From NCBI GenBank assembly GCA_003427395.1, contig BFEA01000097.1, positions 600,512-645,507 of the forward strand: a stretch of DNA of 44,996 nt. Reading direction: 5' to 3'. This DNA comes from Chara braunii. Taxonomy: Eukaryota; Streptophyta; Charophyceae; Charales; Characeae. The notes below the pieces were generated by a model, which saw nothing but the letters and a program-made list of their open reading frames with translations, was not told the origin of the DNA and made no database searches. Shown here in pieces: positions 31,395 through 42,487 of this stretch. Within the stretch, counting starts at the first letter, position 1. Each line of letters begins with the position of its first letter. A program made the position numbers and the translations under genes.

Positions 31395-31935
31395 GACCCA
31401 GACCGCCAGCAGGCAACATCACAAGCTGAACACAGCAGTAGGCAAGGACCCAGGCAATGCTGCCGGGGCAACCCAACTGCACAATATGAAAGCTAACCAC
31501 GTGGAACGACATCGCAAGCGGACGGCCAGCGAGGCAACAAGACAGCGAAGCACAAAGCAGTGCTGCAAAGCAGCCAAACTACATGGCACAAAAGTGAAGT
31601 GGAAGAGAACACAAGGCACGTGGATGCGCAGTGAAGCACACAGCAGGGAAGGAAGCGGGATGGGCAGGAAGGCAGCGGTGAAGCATAGACAAGGCCTTCC
31701 ATACATCCAACACCAACCAAAGCAGTACATCACCTACTCACACCACAACTGAACCCCGCAGACTGTTGGTTCCCACACCGACCATTGAGCCGGGGAGTCA
31801 CTCCGATTAACATCCATCATCAGCTGCAGGAAACACAGACATCCCGAGCTGAGCAGTCCCCCTAATAGTGCTGCAGGCACTCCAAATGAGGACTGGCCGA
31901 CTTTTTGGCACTGCTTAGCGGTCATCAATGAGAGA
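31395..31935 (-). mobile_element. Hammerhead-associated repeat, copy D (no ribozyme)
   Basis: In the same orientation as copy B and closely similar to it from 31402 to 31850. It lacks the ribozyme end: on the minus strand it stops where LINE-3 begins. At the other end it extends past copy B's limit into a block also found in copy C (GCACTCCAAATGAGGAC here). It encodes no protein. Confidence 0.7.
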
Positions 31936-31984
31936 AACACAAACTACTTAGCGATAAAGACATACAGTGAAAGTCGAAAGAAAG

Positions 31985-31985
<1 letters not shown>

Positions 31986-32062
<77 letters not shown>

Positions 32063-32070
32063 GTGTGTGT
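31986..32070. repeat. (GT)n microsatellite
   Basis: About 42 GT units with one interruption near the end. 32071-32499 shows no supported gene. Confidence 0.97.
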
Positions 32071-32499
32071 TTCTTGAATCTACACCGCAACAGCCCCAAT
32101 TCCACTCAGATGAACAGAGTGTGTGCATCTGGTGTGGGCATGTGGTGTGGGTACGCACTATGTTGGCGGTCCACGCGCTGTGTTTGTATGTCGGTGGCCA
32201 CACGGGTAGACGTTTTGCCTCCACCGGGCAGCGTGAAGAAAAGAAAACTGACGTGACCTCCTCCACCCACTGTCGCTGCCACCGTGAGGTGTTAAAGAAA
32301 ACATTGTGACTGGAACAGTCCCGAAAAAAGACCTGCAAAGGCTGCAATACACTTAGAACGACAGAACAACTGATATATAGCTGCACTACGTGGGTTCCCC
32401 AGGAGGGCTTCACTGCTTAAACCTTGGCTTAGGGGGGGGCATTAGAAACTGTCCGTGAAATCTAGAGTATGTACACTTAGCAACGGAAAAACTTGGGAA

Positions 32500-32680
32500 C
32501 CTGGGGCTGGTGTGGGGGACAACTGTGTGGTCTACCTATAGGGCCTGTGGTATTAACTTGTCTACACCTAGCATCTGAAGTACCCGTTCGATGTGGCTTG
32601 TCCGACTATGCTTCCACCATGGGCTGAGTGGGGTTCCTGCTTAGCCCTGGTGCCTACAGCTACGGTCTCACCCCGCTACC
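32500..32680 (+). repeat. Dispersed repeat P, copy 2
   Basis: Matches 16270-16440, sharing CCGACTATGCTTC, CATGG.CTGAG and AGCCCTGGTGCCTACA. A poly(C) run lies downstream at about 32806-32821. Confidence 0.6.
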
Positions 32681-32959
32681 GCAAGCGGCTAAGGAGCTGG
32701 GTGGTTGGCTGACGGTCCTTGCATTGATGCAGGACTTGGAGCAAGGGGTGCGCCGGGGAGAATTGTCGAGAGGAAAGGGAGGGTGGTGGTCTCATACGGT
32801 GGACCCCCCCCCCCCCCCCCTCCCAAAAAAATTGTGACTGGAGCACCGCCGCTTTCAGCCTGGCAGGGCCATGTGGCGGCATGAGGTAAGAAACACATGC
32901 AACCCACGATGCCGCCACCGCACAAGGAGGTACCCACAAAGAGGCCGATGGCATACTGA

Positions 32960-33040
32960 CTGGTCCCAGGTAAGGATTAAACTCAGCTCTACGCTTCAAC
33001 AGTTCATCATTGTACCAACTGAGATGGCCCGTTGGTGACT
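32960..33040 (-). mobile_element. tRNA-headed SINE, family B, minus-strand copy
   Basis: On the minus strand: GGGCCATCTCAGTTGGTAC (A-box block, about 33028-33010), then AACTGTTGAAGC, then the B-box-like GAGTTTAATCC (32984-32974). It matches the heads at 937 and 18362. Confidence 0.6.
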
Positions 33041-33523
33041 GACACCATTTTGGTGTGTAACTTCTTCCGGCTTTTTCTTTTTTGTTCAAAGAAAGGGTCA
33101 CGACCCTCGACATATCATCGTCTCCCGAAAAAGAGATATCATCGGACTGGCAGGTCTTCACAGAAAGTGGACTCAAACCGTGCCACGTTTACTTTTCAAG
33201 AGTTCATGGGTATGCACGGTGATGATTCTTTTTTTAATGTGTTTTCACCTGCTGTGTTAACTTTTCTGCTTCGTATTTCCGCCAGAGAATAAGGCCACGC
33301 TTGCTCGGTAGCAAAACTCAACCGCAGACGTCCAGATCGCCCACAAAGAAAGGAGAAGAAAAAACGAGTACATGGCGCTTACGCGAGCACTAGCATTCAG
33401 TTAAAAAGGAGCTCTGCCGCGTTCTGGACCGTCCAGATGTACATCGAAAGGCCAAGAAACCGAGTTAACCAAGAAATCGGCACGGAGCATACCCCCGCGG
33501 CCCACTTAGGTATAGTGTTGATA
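33041..33523. other. Downstream flank / 3' UTR of the PPR-SMR gene
   Basis: No gene or known repeat is visible. The part next to 33524 is expected to hold the 3' UTR of the minus-strand gene. I see no perfect AATAAA on the minus strand here, which is common for plant polyadenylation sites. Confidence 0.4.
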
Positions 33524-36500
33524 TCACAATCTCCATGTATTCACAGTTTCCTCTCTATAATTAACTACCTCCTCCTCCTCCTCTCTAGACAGCATCCTTC
33601 TCGACTTGCCCTTGGCAGGGATGACAGCAACCTTCTTCGGCCTGAAAGGTTTTGCCACTCCATTCCGTCTAACTGCCGCTCTCTGGTCCAGAAAGTTCTG
33701 CTGGCACCCGAGCCATCTCTCTGTTATAGGCATGTTCACGGAACTTAGCCAATTCTTCATGGAGGATGCGCCGGCCACCAACACACTGTCATCTTCTCTA
33801 GACTGACTGAACGGCGAGTTCAAGGCCGTCAAGACTTCCATCACCGACTTCCTCACAGCCCCCTTTCCTAACCCCCCCCTTCCATTTGACAGCGGGAAGC
33901 AGGGCCTTTGCTGATTCCAACCCTGCTGCTGCTGCTCGGGGATCTCCATATGATTAATCCTCGCAGGTGATCCCCCCTTCGTGCTAATCTCCTCCTTCCC
34001 CCCCTCTCCTGCGAGAATGCTCACTCCCGACCAAGACGGCACATTTCCCACTTTAGGAAATTTCTGTTCCCGCCTCTCTACGCCCGTCAAGGAGGACGGT
34101 GAAGATACCCTGCCGCTTCCTTCCAGGCCAACCCAAACACTACCTCCCTCACGAGCACCACCGTCTCCATCGTCATCATCACCCTGCTTCCCCACCGGAT
34201 GGCCGACGATTACTTTTACATCAAGGGGAAGGAGACAAGAACGACCTCGCTCTCCTCCCTCCCGGTCCAACTGCAGTGCTGAATGACTCGTTCGTATGGC
34301 AAGCTCTTCCAGCCAATCGAGAAGCACCAGTCGCGCTGCTCCGGCTGACAGTCCCCTGCAATCCAGTGACCAGTTGGCTGCACGCGTGCCCCATTTAATT
34401 TTTCCATACGATGGCCATGTCTTCCTTGCTGCCTTGATCACCTCTTGAGCTCTCCCTACCATTCCCCTGTACAATAATGCGTCTACCAACGTGTTGCAAA
34501 AAGACGCATTCTCAGTATACGACTCTTCGCGCGCCTGCTTTGCAAACACTCTACCTAACCTGGACCACACATAATCGCTGTCATCACCACCTCCTTCTTC
34601 TTTTTCTTCCTTGTCTTCTCCATCTGTGAAGCCGTCCTCGAAATCCCGTTGCTCCAGGCCCTGCGCAGCTCTCCGTTGTTTGCCATCAACATAACCGTCT
34701 ATTCCGCTACTCCTCATAGGGACACGCAGAGCTAGGCCACCATCTCTTCCCTTCAGACCAGGCACACCCGCTGCCACCATGTGCCCCTCTTCTTCCCTCT
34801 CCACATATTTTTCACTCGTCGTGACTGTAAAAGGGAAATGCTCTTCCTCGAGTTCCGGCCAATGATCCGTAGCCTGTGGCATTTGCTGTGCTCGTGAGAC
34901 GTGGCCCAAGTTCTCTCTGGCCCCCATGACGTTGTCTTCTTTCTCCCGTTTTCTGACCGCCGATCCGTTAGATTGTAAACTGCGTGCTTGTCGTGAGGGG
35001 AAGAGTAACATGCAAGCAATGCGGCATTTCTCCCAGCTACTCCTGCGAAGCAGGCGGACCAACCTCCCCACCCATTGCCCACGCCCCTCAGCACATGCGC
35101 GAACCAGCGTGTTTGTGAGCGCACAGGTGGGTGGCACACCCTTCTTCTTCATCTGCTGAACCGTTTGGACAACATCTGCATACCTTCCCCCTGCAATGTA
35201 TAAGTCGATCAATGCAGCATAAGCAGAGGGGGAGAATTCCATTTCCACCTCTCCCCATTCTCCTCCCCTCCCCTCTCCCTTGACCTGCATTGCCACCCAC
35301 TTCATTTCCTTCAGCATGTCGATGCCTGTCTCTGTCCAGCCCATTGCCGCGCAAGCGCGAGCTGATGCCTCATAGCCGCTGGGCAACACACCGCCAAAGG
35401 AGAGCCTCCCTCCTCCTCCTCCTCCTCCCCTGCGGTGTGTATCTCTGTCGAACACCTTCCACGCCTTTCTCGCGTTTCCATTCCTTGTCAAAGCCTGCAG
35501 ACCATTGCTGTAAGCCGCGGCAACGACCCTCGCCTGCCTCTCCTCCCTGACACTGGATGACGATGATTCACTCTCTCTCACACTACCACCCTTTGTCTCT
35601 CTCCTTTGGTTGTTGTCATTCAGCATAATACTCCTCATCTCCCAAAACAACCTCTCTGCCTCACTCTCGTACCCTACCCGCTTTCCGCATGCTTTGATAA
35701 GCATTCCATACGCTCTGGCATCCAAGCTGCCTACTACCTCCTTGCCCTCTCGGAAGACACTGAGCCCTTGCTCGACCCTCCCCGCTGCACAATACCCCAC
35801 GATCATACTCTCATACAACCCCCTCCTCATTCCCAGTGAGCAGCAGTTCTCCATCCCTCTTGCAAACACTGTCTCCATGTCGCCGAGGCGTCCTACAGTG
35901 CCATAACCCTCGATCACCGCCTTGTAGCAGCCAACAGGCACGGAACCGAGGAACAGATCTTCCATTCCGTTGAGGACAGCGCATGCATCCTCCACCAGCT
36001 TTCGGCGGCAGCAGCTCAGCAGCAGACAACGCAAGTCGGCCAGACTGACACAGGATTCTGACAGACCTCCTGACCTTTGCAGCCGCCGAAAAACCCTAGC
36101 AAGTTGCTTGGGATCCCATGAGCTGGGGTCGACATTTGCGAGTCCAGATAAACAACCAGGGCGATTGGGATTGGGATGGTGCTGGCGGCGGGTCAAAGGC
36201 ACAACTGTTGTCTCCTCGTCCTCGTCTGTCTTTGTCATGGCTGCGACGTCAGCAGCCTGTGCCAATGTGTCAGCCATGGCCGCGGCCTCAGTCACCGCGA
36301 CATTAGACCAAGGAGCCGGTATCCCATTCAAAGTGCCAACCTGGAAGGAAAACAGTGGCCGCAGAGAGGATAGCAATGGCGATTGCAATCGCGATCGGGA
36401 CGGTTGTCCCTTGGAAACACCTATGGCCCGCCCATCACACAGACGAACCAGAGAGCCATACTCCTCCAGTCCTTTGATGGTGAGAGAGAGACCTGCTGAA

Positions 36501-36919
36501 GCAACGTCTGTTGCCCTCTTGCCCGTCACACCCCTCCTCCCCTTTCTCTTCCTCTCCATCCAACTACTACCCCCATGTCGCTCGCTAGCAAACCAAAGTT
36601 CCGACCTCTGCTTATCGGTCGATTTCCAAAACGTTGGCAATCCCGTTGCCGAAGGCAAGAGGCTGTTGCCCCGATCTCGCCCACTCCCTCTCAACCGACG
36701 ATGTAGGAACACATCTCTACTACCATCTTGGGCCTTCGGGCCATAGCACACTCCAGGAAAATGTCCTCCTCTGGCACTCCAGGAGGCGTGAAGAAACCGA
36801 AAAATCACCGATTCTCTGAGACAACAGGATGGCAACAGCAAAGCTCGCAAACTTGATCGGTCTTTTCTTCTGGACAGGATCGATGTTGTACCCAACTCTT
36901 GGATCAAAGAAGAAGCAGA

Positions 36920-36922
<3 letters not shown>
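33524..36922 (-). CDS. PPR-SMR protein, predicted organellar RNA-binding factor
   Basis: An intronless frame of 1132 codons from a true ATG (36922-36920) to TGA (33526-33524). The N-terminus (about residues 1-90) is rich in Ser, Leu and Arg with few acids, fitting a plastid or mitochondrial transit peptide. Pentatricopeptide-like helical repeats occur at about residues 293-437, 468-497, 515-549, 566-635 and 806-836 (e.g. YKAVIEGYGTVGRLGDMETVF, SAYAALIDLYIAGGRYADVV shown in part). A C-terminal SMR domain starts at about residue 850 (SLDCRGLSAGAARLVLLDWL). It is interrupted after VKVIVGHPVGKQ by a low-complexity insert of about 105 residues and resumes at GAVRKSVMEVLTALNSPF to LVAGASSMKNWL (about 1021-1058). 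A basic tail follows. The class includes GUN1, pTAC2 and SVR7, which act in plastid gene expression or RNA processing. Which ortholog this is I cannot say. The SMR domain has LDCRG in place of the usual LDLHG. A (CT)n tract ends one base before the ATG. Confidence 0.9.

Positions 36923-36987
<65 letters not shown>
36923..36987. repeat. (CT)n tract abutting the PPR-SMR start codon
   Basis: About 32 CT units lie directly upstream of the minus-strand ATG, i.e. a (GA)n tract in the presumed 5' UTR or promoter. Length variation could affect expression or translation. The frame stays open through it, but no in-frame upstream ATG is seen. 36988-37248 has nothing recognisable. Confidence 0.95.
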
Positions 36988-36988
<1 letters not shown>

Positions 36989-37244
36989 GAACCTACCTAC
37001 CTGTTTGTCTCTCTCTTGCTCTCATTGTATGTCTGCGTGCACCTCCACTGGGTGTATACGTAGTTTCGTCCTCATTAAGGAAACAAATGACAACATATAG
37101 ACGAGGACACATTCTTGATGAAGCGAAAAGTGAAAAGGATGTCCCTGCTCGATCGTATTCACAAGGTAAGATGACGGGTGCTCAAAGCCTTGCACTGCTG
37201 GATACTGTCATTTTCGTCATAATCAAGTGTCATGCCCACCCAAG

Positions 37245-37248
<4 letters not shown>

Positions 37249-37308
<60 letters not shown>

Positions 37309-37309
37309 N

Positions 37310-37380
<71 letters not shown>
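37249..37380. repeat. (CT)n microsatellite with one N
   Basis: About 65 CT units with a single N at 37309, followed by GCTC repeats and a pyrimidine-rich stretch to about 37520. The open frame across it on the plus strand is a product of the repeat. Confidence 0.97.
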
Positions 37381-37383
<3 letters not shown>

Positions 37384-37520
37384 CGCTCGCTCGCTTGCTC
37401 GCTCACATGTCTTCCCCTCTTTAGCTTTCCCACCTTCTCTCTTTTCTCACCTCCTCTCTCTCCTCCCTGCGTCTCGTTCTCTTCTCTCTCCGCCTCCTCC
37501 TCTCTCTTTTCTCTCCCCCT

Positions 37521-38799
37521 AAACAACCGCCATCATAACTCCCCTCCACGCACACGACTACTACCACCAAAAAACATCCCACGCACGCAAGCACTCCCGC
37601 ATGTGAATATAGGTGCACTGGTACCACAACATTCCCTTCTACCCAAGGAACCCAAATCCTGGTATGATAAACCGTGCAGTCACATAGCACTCCTCATATA
37701 TGGCGAACCATTCACCAACACCATAGCCTGGAGGTTACGCATGGCGCCCCTCTGCGGAAGTCTTCTGGCTTGGCACCTGAGTAACTGTCCATACCCCCAC
37801 TCACTTGGAATCAAACTTCCTCCTTGCTCAAAGAGAACCTGCGCACAGAATTACAATTACAAACCACATAGGAGCAACATGTGCTCCATCAGCATCTTGT
37901 TTCTTCATAGCTGTTTTTCTCCTCGATACACTGGTCGCGGGATCATGCACACCCTCGCCATGCAGCGGTTTGGGCCCTGGCACCCAGAGTCCAACCAGCC
38001 AATCACCCTGCAGCGGCCTAAAAAAACGGCTGCACATAAATTCTTTACAGGTAGGCTGATAGATAAATAAGAGTAACGATTTGAGAAAGGGGGGCTATCC
38101 ATACCCTCTTTTGATTTTTACAAAGTCCGCGGACTATACATCATAAACCTCAAACCACCAGCACTTTTCTAGCCATTCTTCTTCCATACAGCCATGCACG
38201 CACTGTGACTTTCAGGGGTCCGCCTACCAAAGTGAAATGGCTGGCATTGCCAGCCCTTGTTCCTTTTTTTCTGGGCACGCAGAGGGAGATCCTCCAAGTA
38301 CTCGCCGTGGTTAAACTGAGGTGTTCAGTCTGAAAACAAGTGAACTTCAATCAAAAGTGGGCTACTGGGATGCCCAGCAGGGCAGGGGGGGGGGGGGGGG
38401 GAAGGGGGTTCCGTGTGGGAGACCCAGGCGTGTTGAGATCTTGCCAAGTGGATTCCAGTAAGTTGAACGGTGGAGATGTGAAGGGCAGGAAAATCATCTA
38501 TCTAAGATTGATGGGCAGGTGGCGGTCATGCTGTGGAACAATCCACCACAAATCAAAATTTTCTTGTTTGAAATAATCGAAACACATCAAAATGGTTCTG
38601 GCAGTACCAAACAATAGAAATATTTTACAAAAACAGGTCAAATTATCTATGAATTAGATTATTATAAAAAAACAGATTAGAAGTGGTTGGCGACGAAAAG
38701 AAAAGGCTCCGTCCAGGGTTGGCAAAACCCCTCTCCTCTCCTCCGTCTCAGTATCGATCCAGTAGCCTGGAGCTGGGAATCGGAGTTGGGCCCAGAAAG
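37521..38799. other. Unassigned region with a repeat Q trace
   Basis: 38150-38195 shares AAACCACCAGCACTTTTCT with 16680-16700. A G run lies at 38384-38401. No frame shows a recognisable domain. Confidence 0.4.
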
Positions 38800-39960
38800 C
38801 AGACTAGACTGCATGTAGCTCGAGGAGTGGAGCTGGAGCTGGCTTCAAGAGAGACAAACGTAGTCAAGCCTCAGTGGCAGATGCGAGATGGGAGGCAATA
38901 TCAAACGAAGATCTGTCTTCAAAGGAAGAGCAATTCAAAGCTCTGTGGAAAACTCTGTCGTCTCTTCTAAATGGGAAGCAGGTCAGTTTGGTGTGCTTAT
39001 TCTCTTTAGTTAGCAGTAACTCCGTCAGCTGTCTGGTTACTCAGCAGGGGGATGGAGGTTAATCTGGGATGTGTTTCAGATGCAACAGGCCCTTTGAATC
39101 CACTTGCCACCTGTGGTGGGAGTGCCCGCCCAGCATCAAAAAGACTATGGAAATCGCGGCAGCTCCATTGGTTTCAGTTTGCTGATTCAAGATTGAATTA
39201 GGAGGAAAGGAAAGGTGGGTGTTGTTGGGCCCGTCAGCTGTCTGGTTACTCAGCAGGGGGACGGAGGTTAATCTGGGATGTGTTTCAGATGCAACAGGCC
39301 CTTTGAACCCACTCGCCACCTGTGGTGGGAGCGCCTGCCCAGCGTCAAAAAGAATATGGAAATCGCGGCAGCTCCATTGGTTTCAGTTTTTGATGATTCA
39401 AGATTGAGATGGGAGAAAAGGTAGGTTTTGTTGGGCCCGTCAGCTGTCTGGTTACTCAGCAGGGGGATGAAGGTTGGTCTGGGATGCTCCAGATGAACTG
39501 GCCCTTTGAATCCACTCGCCACCAGTGGTGGGACTGCCCAGCATCAAAAAAAGAATCAGTAAATGGTGGCAGCTCCATTGATCTCAGTTTGCTGATTCAA
39601 GATTGAAATGGGAGGAAAGGTGGGTGGTGGGCGTTGTTGGGGTTCCTACCAGCACACCTCACAGGAAAGAGGGGCTGGGGCTACGATGCTACGTGGCACA
39701 CGGGTACGGGGGCTGCTGCTGTGCGAGGTGATTTGGCCAGACAGGAACAGGTCAGGTCAGGGTTTCGAAGGAAAAAACGACCTGTGTCTGATGTAGAAAT
39801 CAAGGCCAGAGGAAGATCAAACAGGGTGTGAAGCACACCATCGGAGTGGGGATTGGGGGATAAGAGTGAAATCCGGCAGAGGGAACAGAAGGCAAACCCG
39901 GTGGTTCAGACACACATGGGCCCTAGGTGACCAAGTGGCAGCAGTACGTTCAGAGAAGGG
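38800..39960 (+). mobile_element. LINE-4: C-terminal LINE fragment with triplicated zinc finger
   Basis: Only the ORF2 C-terminus remains. CFRCNRPFESTCHLWWEC near 39071-39125 is a zf-RVT finger of the same type as CKKC...HLWWDC in LINE-1. After the tandem repeats, LLLCEVIWPDRNRS and FEGKND (about 39714-39780) match the usual sequence following the finger. It ends near an A/T-rich stretch (39985-40012). No reverse transcriptase is present. Confidence 0.65.
39024..39645 (+). repeat. Tandem triplication, 206-209-bp unit, of a LINE zinc finger
   Basis: Three direct copies start with GTCAGCTGTCTGGTTACTCA at 39024, 39233 and 39439. Each spans the zf-RVT coding segment. Copy 1 keeps its Cys and His residues. 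Copy 2 has lost two Cys (His-Leu-Trp-Trp-Glu-Arg). Copy 3 has lost the first Cys pair. Intact flanks imply unequal exchange inside the LINE remnant after insertion. Confidence 0.9.
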
Positions 39961-41198
39961 CCTGATACTGGCCTGCTGGATTTTATTATTATTTTTTTTT
40001 ATTAAACACTCCTAACTTTGTGTTTTAATATGAGCAAACAAAAGGAGGCTGGGAATCCCTCCACATCTCAACCCGGAGTACTGGGGCCAATACCCAGCTT
40101 GGGCTTTTACTGGAAACCGGGGCCAGTGTCCCATGCTTCGGGATTTCCCAAAGCTAATGTGAGGATTGAGCCCTCAAGAAGGGGCCTTGCCATGATGTAC
40201 ATGTTCCGGGCTAAGGCCCCAGCAAGCCTCGTGCCCGCCCTAAGTGAAGGCGGGCCAGCAAATCAACAAGCGCCCTCTGTGCAAACATTTCACGAAGTGG
40301 GGTCCATGCAGTTGCAGCACGCCAGTTGGTTGGAGTGCACCGAGTCTCGAATCTCTGCGAATGTGGAGATCCCAGGCCCTCTGAGTTAGTTAGGCCCTGG
40401 GCACTTGAACGTGAGGCCGACAATGCATGCTGGGTATAGAGGCTGAAAATGCCAAAGGGAAATCGGCCCACTATCTGAATCTGGCCGCAGGCCTTGACGA
40501 AAGAGGCGCAACTGCATCACCCGGGCCCCAACTGCATCGGGCCTGGGTTCAGGCACTGGGGCCCAGTCGCAGGCTGAAGGGAGGCCGCCCACACGCAACA
40601 CTGGCATATAGGCAAGCAGGGCGAGTGGGCAGGGATCTTGGCCATTGCGGGCAATGCCGGCACGCTGCGCTAATGCGAGCTGCTGCGCTAGGATGAGGTG
40701 CCAGACAGGCAGGCGCTAGGCGGTAGTGCGCTGCCTGTGCACTGGGCGCTGGCGGCCATAGCCGGGCTGCATAGGGCGCAGGGAAGGTGAGGGCGAGGGT
40801 GGTTCTTCTGAGGTGAAGGGCGCTGTGTGGGATAACAAGGGAGAGTGTAGGTGAAGAGAGAGACGTACCTGGTGGAGGTGGGAGGTCGGCATTGGTGTTG
40901 ACATCATCACTCGCTGGTCGTCAAGTTGTCTGGTTGCTGTCATACTGTAGTTGTAGTGATAGGCTGTAGAGTAGGTAGGGCGCCTGGCGCCATTCAAGAG
41001 AGAGAGCTACATTGAGTTATGCTGTTGGTGTTGCCCTGTTGGGCTTGGACATTGGCTCACGATTCTTCTGGATCATTCTCAAATGGATGGTTACTCGGTT
41101 CCATTGTGCTATCTTCTCTTGCTTTGACTACTTGGACTTCAGTGTGATTTTGCAATCTGGATTTCTGTGCTTCGTCCATATTCATGTTCCTTGCAATT
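39961..41198. other. GC-rich flank and presumed 5' LTR of the gypsy element
   Basis: The right end (TTGCA at 41191-41195, three bases before the primer-binding-site-like sequence) fits the CA end of a 5' LTR. I cannot place the left LTR boundary because the 3' LTR lies beyond the window. A possible third tRNA-like repeat (GCCAGTTGGTTGGAGTGCACC, near 40320) is too weak to call. No gene is supported. Confidence 0.4.
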
Positions 41199-41212
41199 TG
41201 GTATCGAAGCTG
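41199..41212 (+). other. Primer-binding site of the gypsy element
   Basis: TGGTATCGAAGCTG follows a CA dinucleotide and a three-base spacer, the usual place of the PBS. It resembles the TGGTATC(A)RAGC form complementary to the initiator-Met tRNA 3' end in plant LTR elements, with small differences. Confidence 0.5.
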
Positions 41213-42487
41213 GTTTGATTCGCCACTTACCTTGGTTCGCTGGCGTTATACAGACTTGGTGCGTTGACGATGCTTCTTCACAGTTGGTTCTTGTGGCGTC
41301 AGGCCATATTAGGCGCACAGCCTGGGTAGAGAGGTGTGCGCCAGAAGGCTAAGACGGCATTATGCCGTGGTGACAGGCGGAATGTATGATTGGTGATGAG
41401 AGCATGCTGATGTGGCATTCGGCTGAGGTGGCACTGCATTGCGTTGTGGGTGGTACCGAGGCCAAGACCGGTCATCAAATGCACACTCAGCTCAATTGGT
41501 GAGAAATTTGTGGTTGGGGGCAGCTATCTCCAGGTACGTTGTTCCCTTACCTTATCTACTCTCTCAATCTCTTCTTACCGTGAGGAAGTGAGTCCAACTT
41601 GAGAGTCCTCTCTTTTGGTGAGGTGTCGTGAGCGCGCTACCTTGAGAGACGACAATCTTCCCGGAAGCATCTGGAAGGAGAACGGGCGGTGCCTCTAAAG
41701 GGCCCTGGTCGAAGCACTGGGTCACGGTCACCATGCCAACCCAATGGAAGTAGGTCACGCATGCGATGGCTGCTGTCCATTTTGGCACTTCGCTGCGCTG
41801 TAGAAGTCCTGCCGGGTGTGCCGGCCTTTTATGAGACGCTTACCAGACCATCTATAAACATTTCTGGTTGGGAACTCGGATTGAATCTGGCTGAGATCAT
41901 CGTCCTGACTGCGACGTTAAATATTTCCTGAAGAGATGGGGGCGCTCTTAATATTCCTCCTGATCAGCCAGATCAACCGGGTGTAAGGCTCGTTCCGTAC
42001 GAGGGTAAACAAGAGTGGACTGGCTGGCTTGCTCGGCAACGACTTGGGCACAGGGGTGGGCCGACATACACACGAAGACACCACTGCTCAATGATGTTGT
42101 TCGGTATGTTGGATTGAAGGGAGGGTAGGTTCTAATTGATGCTCAACTGGAAACACAACCATACCCACTATTCATACATCTGCAACATGGTCTTCTTGTA
42201 TCTTTGATCAGTTGGTGGACAGACTGCTAACACCTCACAGACAGATTAGAGTAGGACTGTTGTATACTACCATAGCCAGTTCTATCTACTGCTGCTGTAA
42301 GAGAACCAATCAAGATACATCTAGACTATGTTGACAATCTGTTGTGAATGTTGTAGGTTGCCACTTGATCGGTAAAGTAGGGGACCTCCCGGACACAACT
42401 ATTTTTAGAAAATTAGGTGCCGGTCAGACACATGCTGCGGTAGGACTCCAACAGGGGGTTGTAGTGCAGATACTGTCTGCCTAACTG

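Noticed and set aside
37087-38070. 327-codon frame on the plus strand
   Set aside because: The middle is Ser-Leu from (CT)n with an N; the flanks show no domain.
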